Counted from the stretch's first letter, positions 10,265 to 20,471 are shown. The stretch: 64,000 nucleotides of DNA from Achromobacter deleyi (GCF_016127315.1 NZ_CP065997.1:2046001-2110000); one strand, 5' to 3'. The notes: generated from the sequence alone by a model not told the origin. Program-made: numbers and translations.

Positions 10265-12582
10265 GGCTGTTGCTTCGGCTGGCCCTGATGGTCGGCGCGG
10301 TAAGCGGCCTGGCGTTGCTGGGCCTGCTGGCATGGTCCACGGGCAATGCCTCGCGCTTTGCTCGTTATTACGACATCCTGCTGATTCTTAACGGCATCTT
10401 CGCCCTGGCGCTGTTCGTCTGGGTGGTGGCGCTGACCGTGCGGCTGGCGCGGCAGATCCGGCGGCGGCAGTTCGGCGCCCGGCTGACGGCTCGCTTCTCG
10501 CTGGCCTTCGCCCTGATCGGCGTGGTGCCCGGCGCCCTGATCTACACGGTCTCGGTGCAGTTCATGTCGCGCTCGATCGAGTCCTGGTTCAACGTGCGGG
10601 TCGACACCGCGCTGGAGGCCGGCCTGAACCTGGGCCGCGCCGCGCTCGACTCGCTGCTGGCCGATCTGGACGCGCGGGCCCGCTCGATGGCGGCCGAGCT
10701 GAACCGCAACTCCGATACCGGCGTGACGCTGGCCCTGACCCGGCTGCGCGAAGCCAACGGCGTGCAGGAAGCCATGGTCTTCACCGGCAGCGGCCGCATG
10801 GTGGCGTTTTCCACCAGCCAGTACGGCCAGCTGCTGCCGGCGATGCCGCCGTCCACGGTGATGAACCAGCTGCGGCTGTCGCGCGGCTATTCGGCGGCCG
10901 AGGCCGACGATCCGGTCAAGCCCGGCATCGACGGCGGGCTGCACCTGCGCGTGGTGATCCCGCTGACCGGGCCTGACCGCTACGACAACCTGCTGGGCGC
11001 CGCCTCCGAGCCGCGCTGGCTGCAATTGCTGCAGCCGGTGCCCGAGCAGATCGCGCACAACGCCAACCTGGTGCAGCAGGGCTTTCGCGACTACCAGGAG
11101 CTGGCCCTGTCGCGGCTGGGCCTGCGCAAGCTCTATGGCATCACGCTGACCCTGGCGCTGCTGCTGGCCGCCTTCGGCGCCATCGCCGTGGCGCTGTCGC
11201 TGTCCAAGCGGCTGGTGCGGCCGCTGCTCAGCCTGGCGGGCGGCACCCAGGCCGTGGGCGTGGGCGACTACCGGCCGCTGCCCGAGCCGCCCGAACGCGA
11301 CGAGGTCGGTCAGCTCACCCGTTCCTTCAATGCCATGACGCGCCAGCTCGACGAGGCCCGCCGCATGGTCGAGAGCAACCGCCAGCAGCTCGAGCGGTCC
11401 AACGTCTACCTGGAAAGCGTGCTGTCGAACCTGTCCTCGGGCGTGCTGGTGTTCGACGAAGCCTTCCGCGTCACCACCGTCAACCAGGGCGCCCAGACCA
11501 TCCTGCAGGCCGACCTGCGCTCGGTGATCGGGCGGCCGCTGGAAACCGTGGACGGCATGCTCGAATTCGCGAATGTCGTGCGGCAGGCGTTTTCCACCCA
11601 CGCCGCGGTGGGGTCCGAGCGCCAGCACTGGCAGCAGCAGTTCGAGATCGCGCCCAAGCAGGGCGACACCCCCAACGGGCCGCAGGCGCTGACGCTGCTG
11701 GCGCGCGGCACCCACCTGCGGGTGGACGGCCGCGGCAACGGTTACCTGGTGGTGTTCGACGATATTACCGAGGTGATATCGGCCAACCGCACCGTTGCCT
11801 GGGGCGAAGTGGCGCGCCGCCTGGCCCACGAAATCAAGAATCCGCTGACGCCGATCCAGCTGTCCGCCGAGCGCCTGGCGATGAAGCTGGAAGGCAAGCT
11901 GCCGCCGGCCGAGGCCCAGATCGTCGAGCGTTCCACCAACACCATCGTCAACCAGGTGGCCTCGCTCAAGCAGATGGTGGATGATTTCCGCGAATACGCC
12001 CGCACGCCGCCGGCGGTGATGCAGCGCATCGACTTCAACGCGCTGGTGGCGGACGTGCTGTCCCTGTACGGCTGGGAGCCGGACGGCGCCACTTCGGTGC
12101 GTTCGACCTCCGGCAAGGCGCTGAACCTGGACGTCAGCCTGGGCGCGGACCTGCCGGCCATCGAGGGCGATCCGACCCAGCTGCGCCAGGTGATCCACAA
12201 CCTGCTGTCCAACGCCCGCGACGCCATCGCCGAGAAGGGCGGAGAAGGCCGGGTCAGCGTCACCACCCAGCTGATGCGCAGCGAGCAGCCCGACCGCGCC
12301 GACCAGCAGGCCCTGCGCTTCACGGTGGCCGACACCGGGCCGGGCTTCCCGCCGCAGGTCATGCAGCGCGCCTTCGAGCCCTACGTAACCACCAAGTCCC
12401 ACGGGACTGGGTTAGGATTGGCAATCGTACGCAAGATCGTTGAAGAGCATGGCGGGCGGATCGACCTTGCGAATCGCAAGGAAGGAGGCGCGCGGATCTC
12501 CATCTTGTTGACCCGGCTTGCTCCCGGGGCCGATACTATGGACGCGACCGCGCAAGAAAAGGATAATGCGGCTACGCAATAG
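10261..12582 (+). CDS. NtrY-like membrane sensor histidine kinase
   Basis: The 773-residue kinase has three or more N-terminal membrane segments, a periplasmic region (about residues 110-285), another membrane segment near 287-310, a HAMP domain (to about 362), a PAS-like region (about 385-490), the H-box [17 protein letters not shown] with His523, and an ATPase domain with [10 protein letters not shown] (N-box near 645), DTGPGFP and GTGLGLAIV. This matches NtrY, which responds to nitrogen or redox state in other proteobacteria. The stimulus here is unknown. Its partner is the regulator starting at 12594. Confidence 0.93.
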   Translation: MRLLLRLALMVGAVSGLALLGLLAWSTGNASRFARYYDILLILNGIFALALFVWVVALTVRLARQIRRRQFGARLTARFSLAFALIGVVPGALIYTVSVQFMSRSIESWFNVRVDTALEAGLNLGRAALDSLLADLDARARSMAAELNRNSDTGVTLALTRLREANGVQEAMVFTGSGRMVAFSTSQYGQLLPAMPPSTVMNQLRLSRGYSAAEADDPVKPGIDGGLHLRVVIPLTGPDRYDNLLGAASEPRWLQLLQPVPEQIAHNANLVQQGFRDYQELALSRLGLRKLYGITLTLALLLAAFGAIAVALSLSKRLVRPLLSLAGGTQAVGVGDYRPLPEPPERDEVGQLTRSFNAMTRQLDEARRMVESNRQQLERSNVYLESVLSNLSSGVLVFDEAFRVTTVNQGAQTILQADLRSVIGRPLETVDGMLEFANVVRQAFSTHAAVGSERQHWQQQFEIAPKQGDTPNGPQALTLLARGTHLRVDGRGNGYLVVFDDITEVISANRTVAWGEVARRLAHEIKNPLTPIQLSAERLAMKLEGKLPPAEAQIVERSTNTIVNQVASLKQMVDDFREYARTPPAVMQRIDFNALVADVLSLYGWEPDGATSVRSTSGKALNLDVSLGADLPAIEGDPTQLRQVIHNLLSNARDAIAEKGGEGRVSVTTQLMRSEQPDRADQQALRFTVADTGPGFPPQVMQRAFEPYVTTKSHGTGLGLAIVRKIVEEHGGRIDLANRKEGGARISILLTRLAPGADTMDATAQEKDNAATQ

Positions 12583-12593
12583 GTGGATGCTTT

Positions 12594-13283
12594 ATGGCCA
12601 GAATTCTGGTGGTTGACGACGAAGTCGGTATTCGCGAGCTTTTGTCGGAAATCCTTTACGACGAAGGGCACACGGTCGAATTGGCCGAAAACGCGGCGCA
12701 AGCGCGCGCCGCGCGCCTTCGCATGCGTCCCGATCTGGTGCTGCTGGACATCTGGATGCCGGACACCGATGGCGTCAGCCTGCTCAAGGAATGGGGCTCG
12801 CAGGGCCTGCTGGACATGCCGGTCATCATGATGAGCGGCCATGCCACCATCGACACGGCGGTCGAGGCCACCCGCATCGGCGCCATGGATTTCCTCGAAA
12901 AGCCGATCACGCTGCAACGCCTGCTCAAGACCGTGGCGGCCGGGCTGGCCCGCGGCCGCGTGCCGCATCCGGCGCCCGTGGCGGCGCCCGCGACGGCCAG
13001 CGCCACCGTGGCCCTCGAAGACGAGCTCGATCCGCCGACCCTGTCGACGGCTCCCGCCAACGAAGTCCCGGTCACCGCCAATGGCCAGCTGGGCAGCATT
13101 TCGCTGGACCAGCCGCTGCGCGAGGCGCGCGACGAGTTCGAGCGTATCTACTTCGAATATCACCTGGTCCGCGAAAGCCACAGCATGACCCGCGTCTCCG
13201 AGCGCACCGGCCTCGAGCGCACCCACCTCTACCGCAAGCTCAAGCAATTGGGCATCGAGTCGGCGCGCAAACGGGGCGCATGA
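12594..13283 (+). CDS. NtrX-like response regulator lacking the sigma-54 AAA+ domain
   Basis: The 229-residue protein has a receiver domain with all key residues: Asp8/Asp9, phospho-acceptor Asp52 (LLDIWMPDTDG) and Lys103 (LEKPI). After a Pro/Ala-rich linker (about residues 115-170) comes a Fis-type helix-turn-helix (MTRVSERTGLERTHLYRKLKQLGI). Classical NtrX has a sigma-54-interacting AAA+ domain of about 240 residues in between; here it is absent, with no frameshift or stop suggesting a recent loss. It should act as a plain DNA-binding regulator. It lies between ntrY and trkA, and its stop overlaps the trkA start. Confidence 0.9.
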   Translation: MARILVVDDEVGIRELLSEILYDEGHTVELAENAAQARAARLRMRPDLVLLDIWMPDTDGVSLLKEWGSQGLLDMPVIMMSGHATIDTAVEATRIGAMDFLEKPITLQRLLKTVAAGLARGRVPHPAPVAAPATASATVALEDELDPPTLSTAPANEVPVTANGQLGSISLDQPLREARDEFERIYFEYHLVRESHSMTRVSERTGLERTHLYRKLKQLGIESARKRGA

Positions 13284-14659
13284 AGATCCTGATCATCGGC
13301 GCTGGGCGCGTAGGCACCAGCGTGGCTGAAAACCTGGTGTCCGAGCAGAACGACATCACGGTGATCGATTCGGATCCCGCGCAGCTGCAATACCTGCAAG
13401 AACACTTCGACCTGCGCGTCGTCCATGGCGATGGCTCGCAGGTGTCGGTGCTGGAAGGCGCCGGCGCCGCCGATACCGACCTGCTGATCGCCTGCGCCGC
13501 CTCCGACGCGGCCAACATGGTGGCCTGCAAGATCGCCCGCCAGCTGTTCAACATCCCCCGCCGCATCGCCCGCATCCGCTCGGGCGAATTCTCCGAACAT
13601 CCCGAGCTGATGAGCGAAGAGGGCTTCTGCATCGACGCCATCATCAGCCCCGAGCGCAGCGTCACCACCTACCTGCACAGCCTGATCGAGTTCCCCGAGG
13701 CGCTGCAGGTGGTGGAGTTCGCCGAGGGCCGCGTCAGCGTCGTGACCGTCCGCGTCAGCCATGGCAGCCCGATGGCGCACCATCCCGTCGACAAGCTGCG
13801 CGAGGTCTGGCCCGACGTCACGGCGCGGGTGATCGACGTGTTGCGCGGCGGCCGCCCGCTGCGGGCCGGCTCGGGCACCGTGATCGCCCCGGGCGACGAG
13901 GTGGTGCTGGTGGTCGACACGCGCCATGCCCGCCGCGCCGTGCGGCAGCTGCGCGAAGCCGAAAAGGCCGTGCGCCGCGTGATGATCGCCGGCGGCGGCA
14001 ATATCGGCCTGCGGCTGGCGCGCGCGCTGGCCGAGGAAAACTACAGCGTGCGCATCATCGAGCGCGACCTCAAGCGCTGCGAGTACCTGGCCACGCAGCT
14101 GCCCGACAGCGTGCTGGTGCTGCACGGCAGCGGCACCGACGAGGCCCTGCTGGAACGCGAGAACATCGAGGACATGGACACCTGGCTGGCCCTGACCAGC
14201 GACGACGAGGACAACATCATGTCGTCGCTGCTGGCCAAGCGGCTGGGGGCGCGCAAGGTGATCGCGCTGATCAACCGCCAGGCCTATGGCGAGCTGATGC
14301 AGGGCAGCCATATCGACATCGCCGTGTCGCCGTCGCAGGCCACCATGAGCGAGCTGCTGCGCCACGTGCGCCGCGGCGACGTGGCGGCGGTGCACCGGCT
14401 GCGCCAGGGCGTGGCCGAGGCGCTGGAGGCCATCGCCCACGGCGACCGCTCCAATTCCAAGGTGGTGGGCCGCAAGGTCGGCGAGATCAGCCTGCCCAAG
14501 GGCGCCAGCATCGGCGCTCTGGTGCGCGAGGACGAGATCATCCTGCCCGACGCCGATACCGTGATCGAGACCGACGACCACGTCATCGTCTTCGTGCCCT
14601 CGCGCAAGCAGATGCCGCGCGTGGAAAAGCTGTTCCAAGTCTCGGCGTCGTTCTTCTGA
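13280..14659 (+). CDS. trkA: Trk potassium uptake regulatory subunit TrkA
   Basis: The 459-residue cytoplasmic protein is a tandem RCK: GAGRVG at residues 7-12 opens the first NAD-binding half, and AGGGNIG near residue 236 opens the second. Each half is followed by a TrkA-C segment; the last reads LPKGASIGALVRED. TrkA gates the TrkH channel with nucleotide binding. The ATG at 13280 overlaps the stop of the upstream regulator (ATGA), and trkH follows 52 bases later, so the kinase, regulator and potassium system are physically linked. Confidence 0.96.
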   Translation: MKILIIGAGRVGTSVAENLVSEQNDITVIDSDPAQLQYLQEHFDLRVVHGDGSQVSVLEGAGAADTDLLIACAASDAANMVACKIARQLFNIPRRIARIRSGEFSEHPELMSEEGFCIDAIISPERSVTTYLHSLIEFPEALQVVEFAEGRVSVVTVRVSHGSPMAHHPVDKLREVWPDVTARVIDVLRGGRPLRAGSGTVIAPGDEVVLVVDTRHARRAVRQLREAEKAVRRVMIAGGGNIGLRLARALAEENYSVRIIERDLKRCEYLATQLPDSVLVLHGSGTDEALLERENIEDMDTWLALTSDDEDNIMSSLLAKRLGARKVIALINRQAYGELMQGSHIDIAVSPSQATMSELLRHVRRGDVAAVHRLRQGVAEALEAIAHGDRSNSKVVGRKVGEISLPKGASIGALVREDEIILPDADTVIETDDHVIVFVPSRKQMPRVEKLFQVSASFF

Positions 14660-14711
14660 TGAGCCCGCGCGTCCCGTTTCCCGACGGACCGGCGGCGGCC
14701 GGGGAGGGCGC

Positions 14712-16181
14712 ATGAAGCGCGTCCTGGCGACCCTGCACATCCTTGGCCTGACCATGGTGATGTTCGCCCTGACCATGCTGATCCCGCTGGGGGTGGCCTA
14801 CATCGGCGGCGACGCGGCGCGCGACGCCTTCCTGCATGGCTTCCTGATCTCCGTCGGCATCGGCGTCGCGCTGGCGGCGCTGACCCGGCGGGCCCGCAGC
14901 GAACTGCGCGCCCGCGACGGCTTCGTGCTGGTGTCGGCGGTGTGGGCCGGCCTGCCGCTGCTGGCGGCGATCCCGCTGCTGATCTACTTCCACCGCGCCG
15001 GCCTGCCGCTGTCGTTCACCGGGGCCTATTTCGAGGCCATGTCGGGGCTGACGACCACCGGCGCCACCGTGCTGACCAACCTGGACGCGCTGCCGCCGTC
15101 GATCAACCTGTGGCGCGCCACCCTGGTGTGGATCGGCGGCATGGGGATCCTGGTGCTGGCGGTGGCGATCCTGCCGCTGCTGGGCGTGGGCGGACACCAG
15201 GTGGTGCGGGCCGAGACGCCCGGCCCGATGAAGGACGAGCGCCTGACGCCGCGCATCGCCAGCACCGCCAAGGCGCTGTACGCGGTGTACTTCGCCTTCT
15301 CCATCCTGTGCTTTTTGGCCTACCGCGCGGTCGGCCTGTCCTGGTTCGAGGCCTGGTGCCACATGGCCACGACCATGGGGCTGGGCGGCTTCTCGACCTG
15401 GGACGACGGCTTCGCCCACTTCGATTCGGTGGCGGTCGAGATGGTGGCCATGGTCTTCATGCTGATCGCCGGTATCAACTTCGCCACCCACTTCAATGCC
15501 TTCCGCCAGCGCAGCGGGCGCGCCTACCTGCGCTGCCCGGAGGCGATTCCGTACCTGGTGGTGGTGCTGGGCGTGGGGCTGGTGATCTCGGTGTTCCTGT
15601 ACGTCAAGGGCGTCTACCAGGAGCCGCTGGAAGCGTTGCGCTACGGCATGTTCAACACCATCTCGATGGCCACCACCACCGGCTACGCCAATACCGACTT
15701 CGCCCAGTGGCCGCTGTTCGCGCCCCTGACCATGCTGCTGTTGTCCGGGTTCGCCACCTCGGCCGGGTCCACCGGGGGCGGGATCAAGATGATCCGGGCC
15801 ATCCTGCTGGTCAAGCAGGCGCGCAACGAGCTTGTCACAATGTTGCATCCGCATGCGGTCAGCCCGGTGCGGGTCAATGGCCGCGCGGTCGAGGCTCGCA
15901 CCATGTCGTCGGTGCTGGCGTTCATGCTGTTCTACGGGCTCTCCATCGCCGTCTTCACCAGCCTGCTGCTGCTGTCGGGGCTGGACCCGATCACGGCCTT
16001 CTCGGCCGTGTTCGCCAGCGTCAACAACACCGGTCCCGGCCTGGGACCGGTCGGGCCCATGGGGAATTTCGCGGTGCTGTCGGACTTCCAGATCTGGGTC
16101 TGCACCTTCGCCATGCTGATCGGCCGCCTGGAGCTGCTGACCGTGCTGGTGCTGTTCACGCCGATCTTCTGGCGCAAATAG
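14712..16181 (+). CDS. trkH: Trk potassium uptake channel TrkH
   Basis: The 489-residue inner-membrane protein has the four pore-loop repeats of the SKT family: SGLTTTGATVL, TTMGLGGFSTWDD, TTTGYANTDF and VNNTGPGLGPVG, each contributing selectivity-filter glycines. About ten hydrophobic helices surround them. TrkH carries potassium into the cell and is gated by TrkA, encoded just upstream. The start at 14712 gives MKRVLATLHILGLTM. It is the last gene of the rsmB-trkH run. Confidence 0.96.
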   Translation: MKRVLATLHILGLTMVMFALTMLIPLGVAYIGGDAARDAFLHGFLISVGIGVALAALTRRARSELRARDGFVLVSAVWAGLPLLAAIPLLIYFHRAGLPLSFTGAYFEAMSGLTTTGATVLTNLDALPPSINLWRATLVWIGGMGILVLAVAILPLLGVGGHQVVRAETPGPMKDERLTPRIASTAKALYAVYFAFSILCFLAYRAVGLSWFEAWCHMATTMGLGGFSTWDDGFAHFDSVAVEMVAMVFMLIAGINFATHFNAFRQRSGRAYLRCPEAIPYLVVVLGVGLVISVFLYVKGVYQEPLEALRYGMFNTISMATTTGYANTDFAQWPLFAPLTMLLLSGFATSAGSTGGGIKMIRAILLVKQARNELVTMLHPHAVSPVRVNGRAVEARTMSSVLAFMLFYGLSIAVFTSLLLLSGLDPITAFSAVFASVNNTGPGLGPVGPMGNFAVLSDFQIWVCTFAMLIGRLELLTVLVLFTPIFWRK

Positions 16182-16569
16182 GGCGGCATGACCGCCCGCG
16201 GGGCCGGCGGAATTTCCGGTCCTCGGCCGCCGTGCCGAGCCCCTCTCGGGGATGGATCTTTTTCTAAGGGATAACCCTTATTCGGGTTATCCCGCCCTCA
16301 CTGAAAAGCCGCGCCCGGACTGCGCTTGCGGGCCTTCCGGTCCGGCGAGCCGCGCCGCCATTACGTTGTGAGTGCTCGCTCACTTTGTTCTAGAGGGCAA
16401 AACTGAATGCATCGTGATGTTGCACACAAATGTCACGATTTTCAATCGTTTTGCCACAAACATGCGGCTATTATGCGTTCACAAGCCGCCGTCTAGCGCC
16501 CCCCGGGAAGTTGCCGGGCTTCAAGGTCGAACGGCGCACCCCCTCATCACATATCCGAAGGAGTCCGAG
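16182..16569. other. 388-base gap with stem-loops and a candidate operator
   Basis: There is no supported gene here. A perfect 10-base-pair stem (GGGATAACCC at 16268-16277, GGGTTATCCC at 16284-16293) follows trkH; it lacks a T-run, so it is not a classic terminator. A second weaker stem pairs CCGGAC with GTCCGG around 16314-16344. A compact palindrome, GTGAG at 16368-16372 with CTCAC at 16379-16383, resembles TetR-family operators, but no TetR gene is nearby. The rest is the A/T-richer leader of the ybdK-type gene. Confidence 0.5.
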
Positions 16570-17811
16570 ATGGAACAGATCCCGTTCATTTCGTCGGCCC
16601 CCAACACCCTGGGCATCGAACTCGAGCTGCAACTGATCGACCCCCGCAGTTTCGACCTGACCGCAGCCTCTGACGAGCTGCTGGCCCAAATGGCCAACCA
16701 CCCCATCGCCGATCGCGTGAAACCGGAAATCACGCGTTCCATGATCGAACTGAATTCCTCGGTGCACGAGCACCCCATGGGCCTGCTGGCCGAAATGCGC
16801 GAAATGCGCGATGCCCTGGTCGAAGCGGCCGACGCCGTGGGCGTTTCGGTGGCCGGTGGCGGCGCCCACCCGTTCATGCGCTGGCAGGAACGCTCCATCT
16901 CGGATACCCCGCGCTTCCAGTACCTGGCCGAAATGTATGGTTACCTGGCGCGTCAATTCACGGTGTTCGGCCAGCACATCCACCTGGGCGTGAAAAGCGG
17001 CGACGAAGCCATCAAATTGTTGCGCCGGCTGTCACCCTATGTGCCGCACTTTATCGCCCTGTCGGCCTCGTCGCCGTACTGCGAGGGCGTCGATACCCTG
17101 TTCTCGTGCTCGCGCCTGAACGCGGTCAACAGCTTCCCGCTGGCCGGCCACATGCCGGCCGAGGTCAAGGACTGGTACCAGTTCGAGGCCCACATTGCGC
17201 AACTGCGCGCCTATGGCCTGGCCGAGAGCATCAAGGACCTGTACTGGGACATCCGTCCCAAGCCCGAATTCGGCACGGTGGAAATCCGCGTCTGCGATAC
17301 GCCGCTGACCGTGGAGCGCGCCTGCCAGATGGCGGCCTTCGCCCAGGCGCTGGCGGTGCTGCTGATGCGCGAGGACGATCCCAGCGACAAGGCCTGGCTG
17401 TCCTACCGCAGCAACCACTTCCAGGCCTGCCGTTTCGGCCTGCAGGGCAGCTACGTGACGCCGGACGGCCAGCGCCTGCGCCTGATGGATCACCTGCGCG
17501 CGCTGTTCCAGCGGCTGATGCCGGTGGCCGAAGAGCTGGGGACCGGCGACATGATCGCGGCGCTGCGCGACGAAGCCATGCGCAGCGGCAACGATTCGCG
17601 CTGGCTGCGCAGCCAGTTCCATCGCCTGCGCGACCTGCCGCTGGTGGTGGAATCGATGTCGCAGGCCTGGCGCGGCGAGGCTGCCCAGGCCGCGCCGGCC
17701 GAGCCGACCGCGGTGTTGCGGCGGCGGATCCGCGCCACGTCCGAACCAATGCAGCCCCTCTCGCCGGCGGAGCCGGGAGTGACCGCGCCGCTGCCCGAAC
17801 GCCTGCACTAA
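16570..17811 (+). CDS. YbdK-family carboxylate-amine ligase (glutamate-cysteine ligase 2 type)
   Basis: The 413-residue protein matches the YbdK/GCS2 family: [12 protein letters not shown] at the start (metal-binding Glu residues), [34 protein letters not shown] and [14 protein letters not shown]. Members join glutamate or similar carboxylates to amines; E. coli YbdK has weak glutamate-cysteine ligase activity. The true substrate is not evident. The frame is open from 16372, but the ATG at 16570 follows AAGGAG and gives the family start. Confidence 0.9.
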   Translation: MEQIPFISSAPNTLGIELELQLIDPRSFDLTAASDELLAQMANHPIADRVKPEITRSMIELNSSVHEHPMGLLAEMREMRDALVEAADAVGVSVAGGGAHPFMRWQERSISDTPRFQYLAEMYGYLARQFTVFGQHIHLGVKSGDEAIKLLRRLSPYVPHFIALSASSPYCEGVDTLFSCSRLNAVNSFPLAGHMPAEVKDWYQFEAHIAQLRAYGLAESIKDLYWDIRPKPEFGTVEIRVCDTPLTVERACQMAAFAQALAVLLMREDDPSDKAWLSYRSNHFQACRFGLQGSYVTPDGQRLRLMDHLRALFQRLMPVAEELGTGDMIAALRDEAMRSGNDSRWLRSQFHRLRDLPLVVESMSQAWRGEAAQAAPAEPTAVLRRRIRATSEPMQPLSPAEPGVTAPLPERLH

Positions 17812-17880
17812 GCCTTTCCGGGCCCATCCGCCCCGGCCGGCCGTCCCGCTTCGGTGGACGGTACGCCGGGGCGTCTTGTT

Positions 17881-18813
17881 TCAGGGCGTGCCGCGCTGGC
17901 GGCCGCCGATGGCGCTGACCGACAGCCGGGTCTCGCCGGCGGTGCCGCGGTGGGTGGCGGCGCGCCAGGCGTGGCCGTAGGCCACCTCGATGCTCAGGGC
18001 GATGACGCCGTCCGGACGGCGCTGGGCTTCCAGCGCGGCGCACAGGCGCGCTTGCCAGTCGCGTCCGACCAGGCCGCCGCGGCGGCCGGCGGCGGGGTTG
18101 CCGCCCAGGGCGCGCACGTCCTGCAGCAGCTTTTCCGGCGTGCGGTAGGTCAGCGTCAGGATTTCCTGGTCCATGACCGGGTCGGCGAAGCCGTTTTCCA
18201 CCAGCAGGTCGCCGAAATCATGCATGTCGACGAAGGCCGGGGTAGCGGTGCGCAGGCCAGCATCGTCCAGCGCCTGGCGCAGTTCGCGCAGCGTGGCCGG
18301 CCCCAGACAGGAGAACATCGCCAGCCCGCCGACCTTGAGGATGCGGCGCCATTCGGCCAGCACGGCATGCGGTTCGCGGTGCCAGTGCAGGGCCAGGTTG
18401 GACCACACCAGTTCCAGCGACTCCGGCGTCAGGCCGGTGGCGGCCAGGTCGGCGTTGACGAAGGCATTGGCCGGACCGCGCCGCGCCAGCTTGCCGATCC
18501 AGGCCGACAGGCCGGCCGGGGCGTGGCGCTTGCGGGCGATCTCCAGCAGCGGTTCGCAGTTGTCCAGGCCGGTGTAGGCGGCCTCGGCATAGCGTTCGCG
18601 CAGCAGCGCCAGGTTGTCGCCGGCGCCGCAGCCGGCGTCGAGCATGGCCTGGGGCTGCACGCGGATGTACTGCAGCCGGCCCAGCATGCGGCGGGCGACT
18701 TCGCCGTACAGGAACTGGGCGTCCGACAGGTCGCCGCGGCGGGCGAATTGGCGCGGCACGTCGGCGGCGACGAGCGGGAGCGAGGGCGGGGTGGCGGGTG
18801 CGGGCAGGGACAT
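17881..18813 (-). CDS. SAM-dependent methyltransferase, BioC-like
   Basis: The 310-residue protein has the methyltransferase class I motif LDAGCGAGDNLALL, the acidic loop GLDNCEP, motif IV LELVWSNLALHW, and the BioC-like stretch FVDMHDFGDLLVENGFADPVMDQE. BioC methylates malonyl-ACP to start the pimelate moiety of biotin. The N-terminal 25 residues are an unconserved extension. No other biotin genes are near, so the role is inferred from motif similarity. It is divergent from comF and their 5' ends are only about 35 bases apart. Confidence 0.75.
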   Translation of the reverse strand: MSLPAPATPPSLPLVAADVPRQFARRGDLSDAQFLYGEVARRMLGRLQYIRVQPQAMLDAGCGAGDNLALLRERYAEAAYTGLDNCEPLLEIARKRHAPAGLSAWIGKLARRGPANAFVNADLAATGLTPESLELVWSNLALHWHREPHAVLAEWRRILKVGGLAMFSCLGPATLRELRQALDDAGLRTATPAFVDMHDFGDLLVENGFADPVMDQEILTLTYRTPEKLLQDVRALGGNPAAGRRGGLVGRDWQARLCAALEAQRRPDGVIALSIEVAYGHAWRAATHRGTAGETRLSVSAIGGRQRGTP

Positions 18814-18848
18814 TTCGGTCGCGCCCGGGGCGGCGCCGCGGGCGGATC

Positions 18849-19613
18849 ATGATTTCATGGGGGATGGCTCACATTATTGCCCATCCCGGCCGCGGCGGCC
18901 GATTGTCCCTACAGGCCATGGGGCGGCGGCTGCTGGCCCGGGTGCCCTGCGACTGCCCGCTGTGCGGGGCGCGGGTCGGCGGCGCCCGCCTGTGCGAGGG
19001 CTGCGAAACCGACCTGGCCGAAGCGTCGCTGGCGCCGCGCTGCCCGCGTTGCGCCCAGCGGCTGGCGCCGGATGCGCTGCACTGCGCCGACTGCCTGGCG
19101 CGGCCGCCGGCCTTCATCGGCACGATCGCCGCCTTCGACTACGAGCCGCCCGCCGAGGTGTTGATCCGCCAGCTCAAGACCCAGCTGCGGCTCAGCGCGG
19201 CGCCGGTCCTGGCGCGGCTGCTGGCGCATGCGGTGTGGTCCGAGCCGCCGCCAGGGTCCTTGCTGCTGGTGCCGGTGCCGTCCAGCCGCGCATCGCTGCG
19301 CCGGCGCGGCATGAACCCGGCGGCCGAGATCGCCCGCGGCCTGGCGGCGCGACTGGGTTGGCCGCTGCTGCGCGGGGCATTGCGGCGGCGGCGCGAAACG
19401 CCCAGGCAGACGGCTCTGGGACGCCGCGCCAGGCTGAGCGGCGCCCGCGGCGTGTTCCATTGCGTGCGTGACCTGTCCGGCCGCCATGTCGGGCTGGTGG
19501 ATGACGTCATGACCACGGGCAGCACCGCGGATGCGGCCGCGCGCGCGTTGCTGGCCGCGGGGGCGATCAGCGTGACGGTGCTGGTGGCGGCGCGCACGCC
19601 GCGTGCGCCCTGA
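18849..19613 (+). CDS. ComF-family phosphoribosyltransferase-like protein
   Basis: The 254-residue protein has an N-terminal zinc-ribbon-like part with CxxC pairs ([26 protein letters not shown]) and a C-terminal phosphoribosyltransferase fold with the PRPP loop [17 protein letters not shown]. ComF is needed for DNA uptake in competent bacteria, and dprA lies in the same window. Several ATGs are possible (18798, 18849, 18864); 18849 avoids overlap with the divergent methyltransferase. Confidence 0.9.
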   Translation: MISWGMAHIIAHPGRGGRLSLQAMGRRLLARVPCDCPLCGARVGGARLCEGCETDLAEASLAPRCPRCAQRLAPDALHCADCLARPPAFIGTIAAFDYEPPAEVLIRQLKTQLRLSAAPVLARLLAHAVWSEPPPGSLLLVPVPSSRASLRRRGMNPAAEIARGLAARLGWPLLRGALRRRRETPRQTALGRRARLSGARGVFHCVRDLSGRHVGLVDDVMTTGSTADAAARALLAAGAISVTVLVAARTPRAP

Positions 19614-19738
19614 TGTCCGGAGCGGGTCGGCCCGCCATGCGGCCACGCGCGCCGGGGCAGCCGGCCAAATCGGCGACAATCGCTGCTGCGCGGCCGCGGC
19701 CGGCCGCCCGTCATTCAACGTCTTTCCGTCCCTTCATC

Positions 19739-20209
19739 ATGTTCCACGTCATCCTCGTCTGCCCCGAGATTCCGCCCAACACGGGCAATGCCATCCGCCT
19801 GTGCGCCAATACCGGCGCGCAATTGCACCTGGTGCGCCCGCTCGGTTTCGAACTGGACGATGCCCGCATGCGGCGGGCGGGGCTGGACTATCACGAGTGG
19901 CAGCCGGTGCGCGTGCACGACACGCTGCAGGAGGCGCTGGCGGATACGGGGGCGGCGGCTTCCCACATCTATGCGTTGACCACGCATGCGCAGCGCAGCG
20001 TGGGCGATGTGCGGTTCGAGGCGGGGGATGTGTTCGTGTTCGGGCGGGAGAGCGCCGGATTGTCGGAGGAGCATCACGCGATGTTCGCGCCGCAGCAGCG
20101 GTTGCGGTTGCCGATGCGGGCGGGGCAGCGGAGCTTGAATTTGTCCAATGCCGTGGCGGTGACGGTGTTTGAGGCTTGGCGGCAGTTGGGGTATGAGGGG
20201 GGGGGTTGA
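19739..20209 (+). CDS. trmL: tRNA (cytidine(34)-2'-O)-methyltransferase TrmL
   Basis: The 156-residue SPOUT methylase starts [31 protein letters not shown] and ends with the trefoil-knot motif [22 protein letters not shown]; the middle has [11 protein letters not shown]. TrmL methylates the wobble ribose of leucine tRNAs as a homodimer. Synonymous codon use changes in the last 80 or so codons, shifting from C-ending to G- and T-ending codons, just before a large palindromic element. Confidence 0.94.
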   Translation: MFHVILVCPEIPPNTGNAIRLCANTGAQLHLVRPLGFELDDARMRRAGLDYHEWQPVRVHDTLQEALADTGAAASHIYALTTHAQRSVGDVRFEAGDVFVFGRESAGLSEEHHAMFAPQQRLRLPMRAGQRSLNLSNAVAVTVFEAWRQLGYEGGG

Positions 20210-20245
20210 GTTTTTTTTGGGGCGTTGCCGTTGGGGTCTTTAGGC

Positions 20246-20405
20246 GCGGGTGACGGGGCAGGCGGGGGATGGCGGGGCTACGATTGCGGTCCGGAGCGTT
20301 CGCTCCGGACTGCCCCTGCGTCAACCTCGTCCGCCTGCGGCTCCCTTCGGTTTCCCTTGGGCGCATCTACACGCCCCGCCATCCCCCGTCTGCCCCGTCA
20401 CCCGC
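20246..20405. repeat. Large palindromic element (33-base inverted repeats)
   Basis: Arms at 20246-20278 and 20373-20405 are inverted copies with one mismatch; each contains GACGGGGCA and GGATGGCGGGGC or their complements. The 94-base interior holds a further hairpin, GTCCGGAG at 20289-20296 against CTCCGGAC at 20303-20310. The element lies between the convergent trmL and Bug genes. It could be a non-autonomous mobile element or a bidirectional transcription end; no terminal target duplication was identified. The remaining gap sequence is low-complexity G/T-rich DNA. Confidence 0.75.
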
Positions 20406-20471
20406 TCGCGATGAGGCTTGGCGGCGGGCTGGTTGCTTGGCGTTTTTGCCAATACTCAGGTGGGGGGAGGG

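Noticed and set aside
10114..12402. A 762-codon open frame opposite the NtrY gene
   Set aside because: Shadow of the kinase gene, low-complexity composition and no recognisable motif.
13229..14776. A 515-codon open frame opposite trkA
   Set aside because: Antisense of a gene with all TrkA motifs; His/Gln/Asp-rich composition typical of reverse frames.
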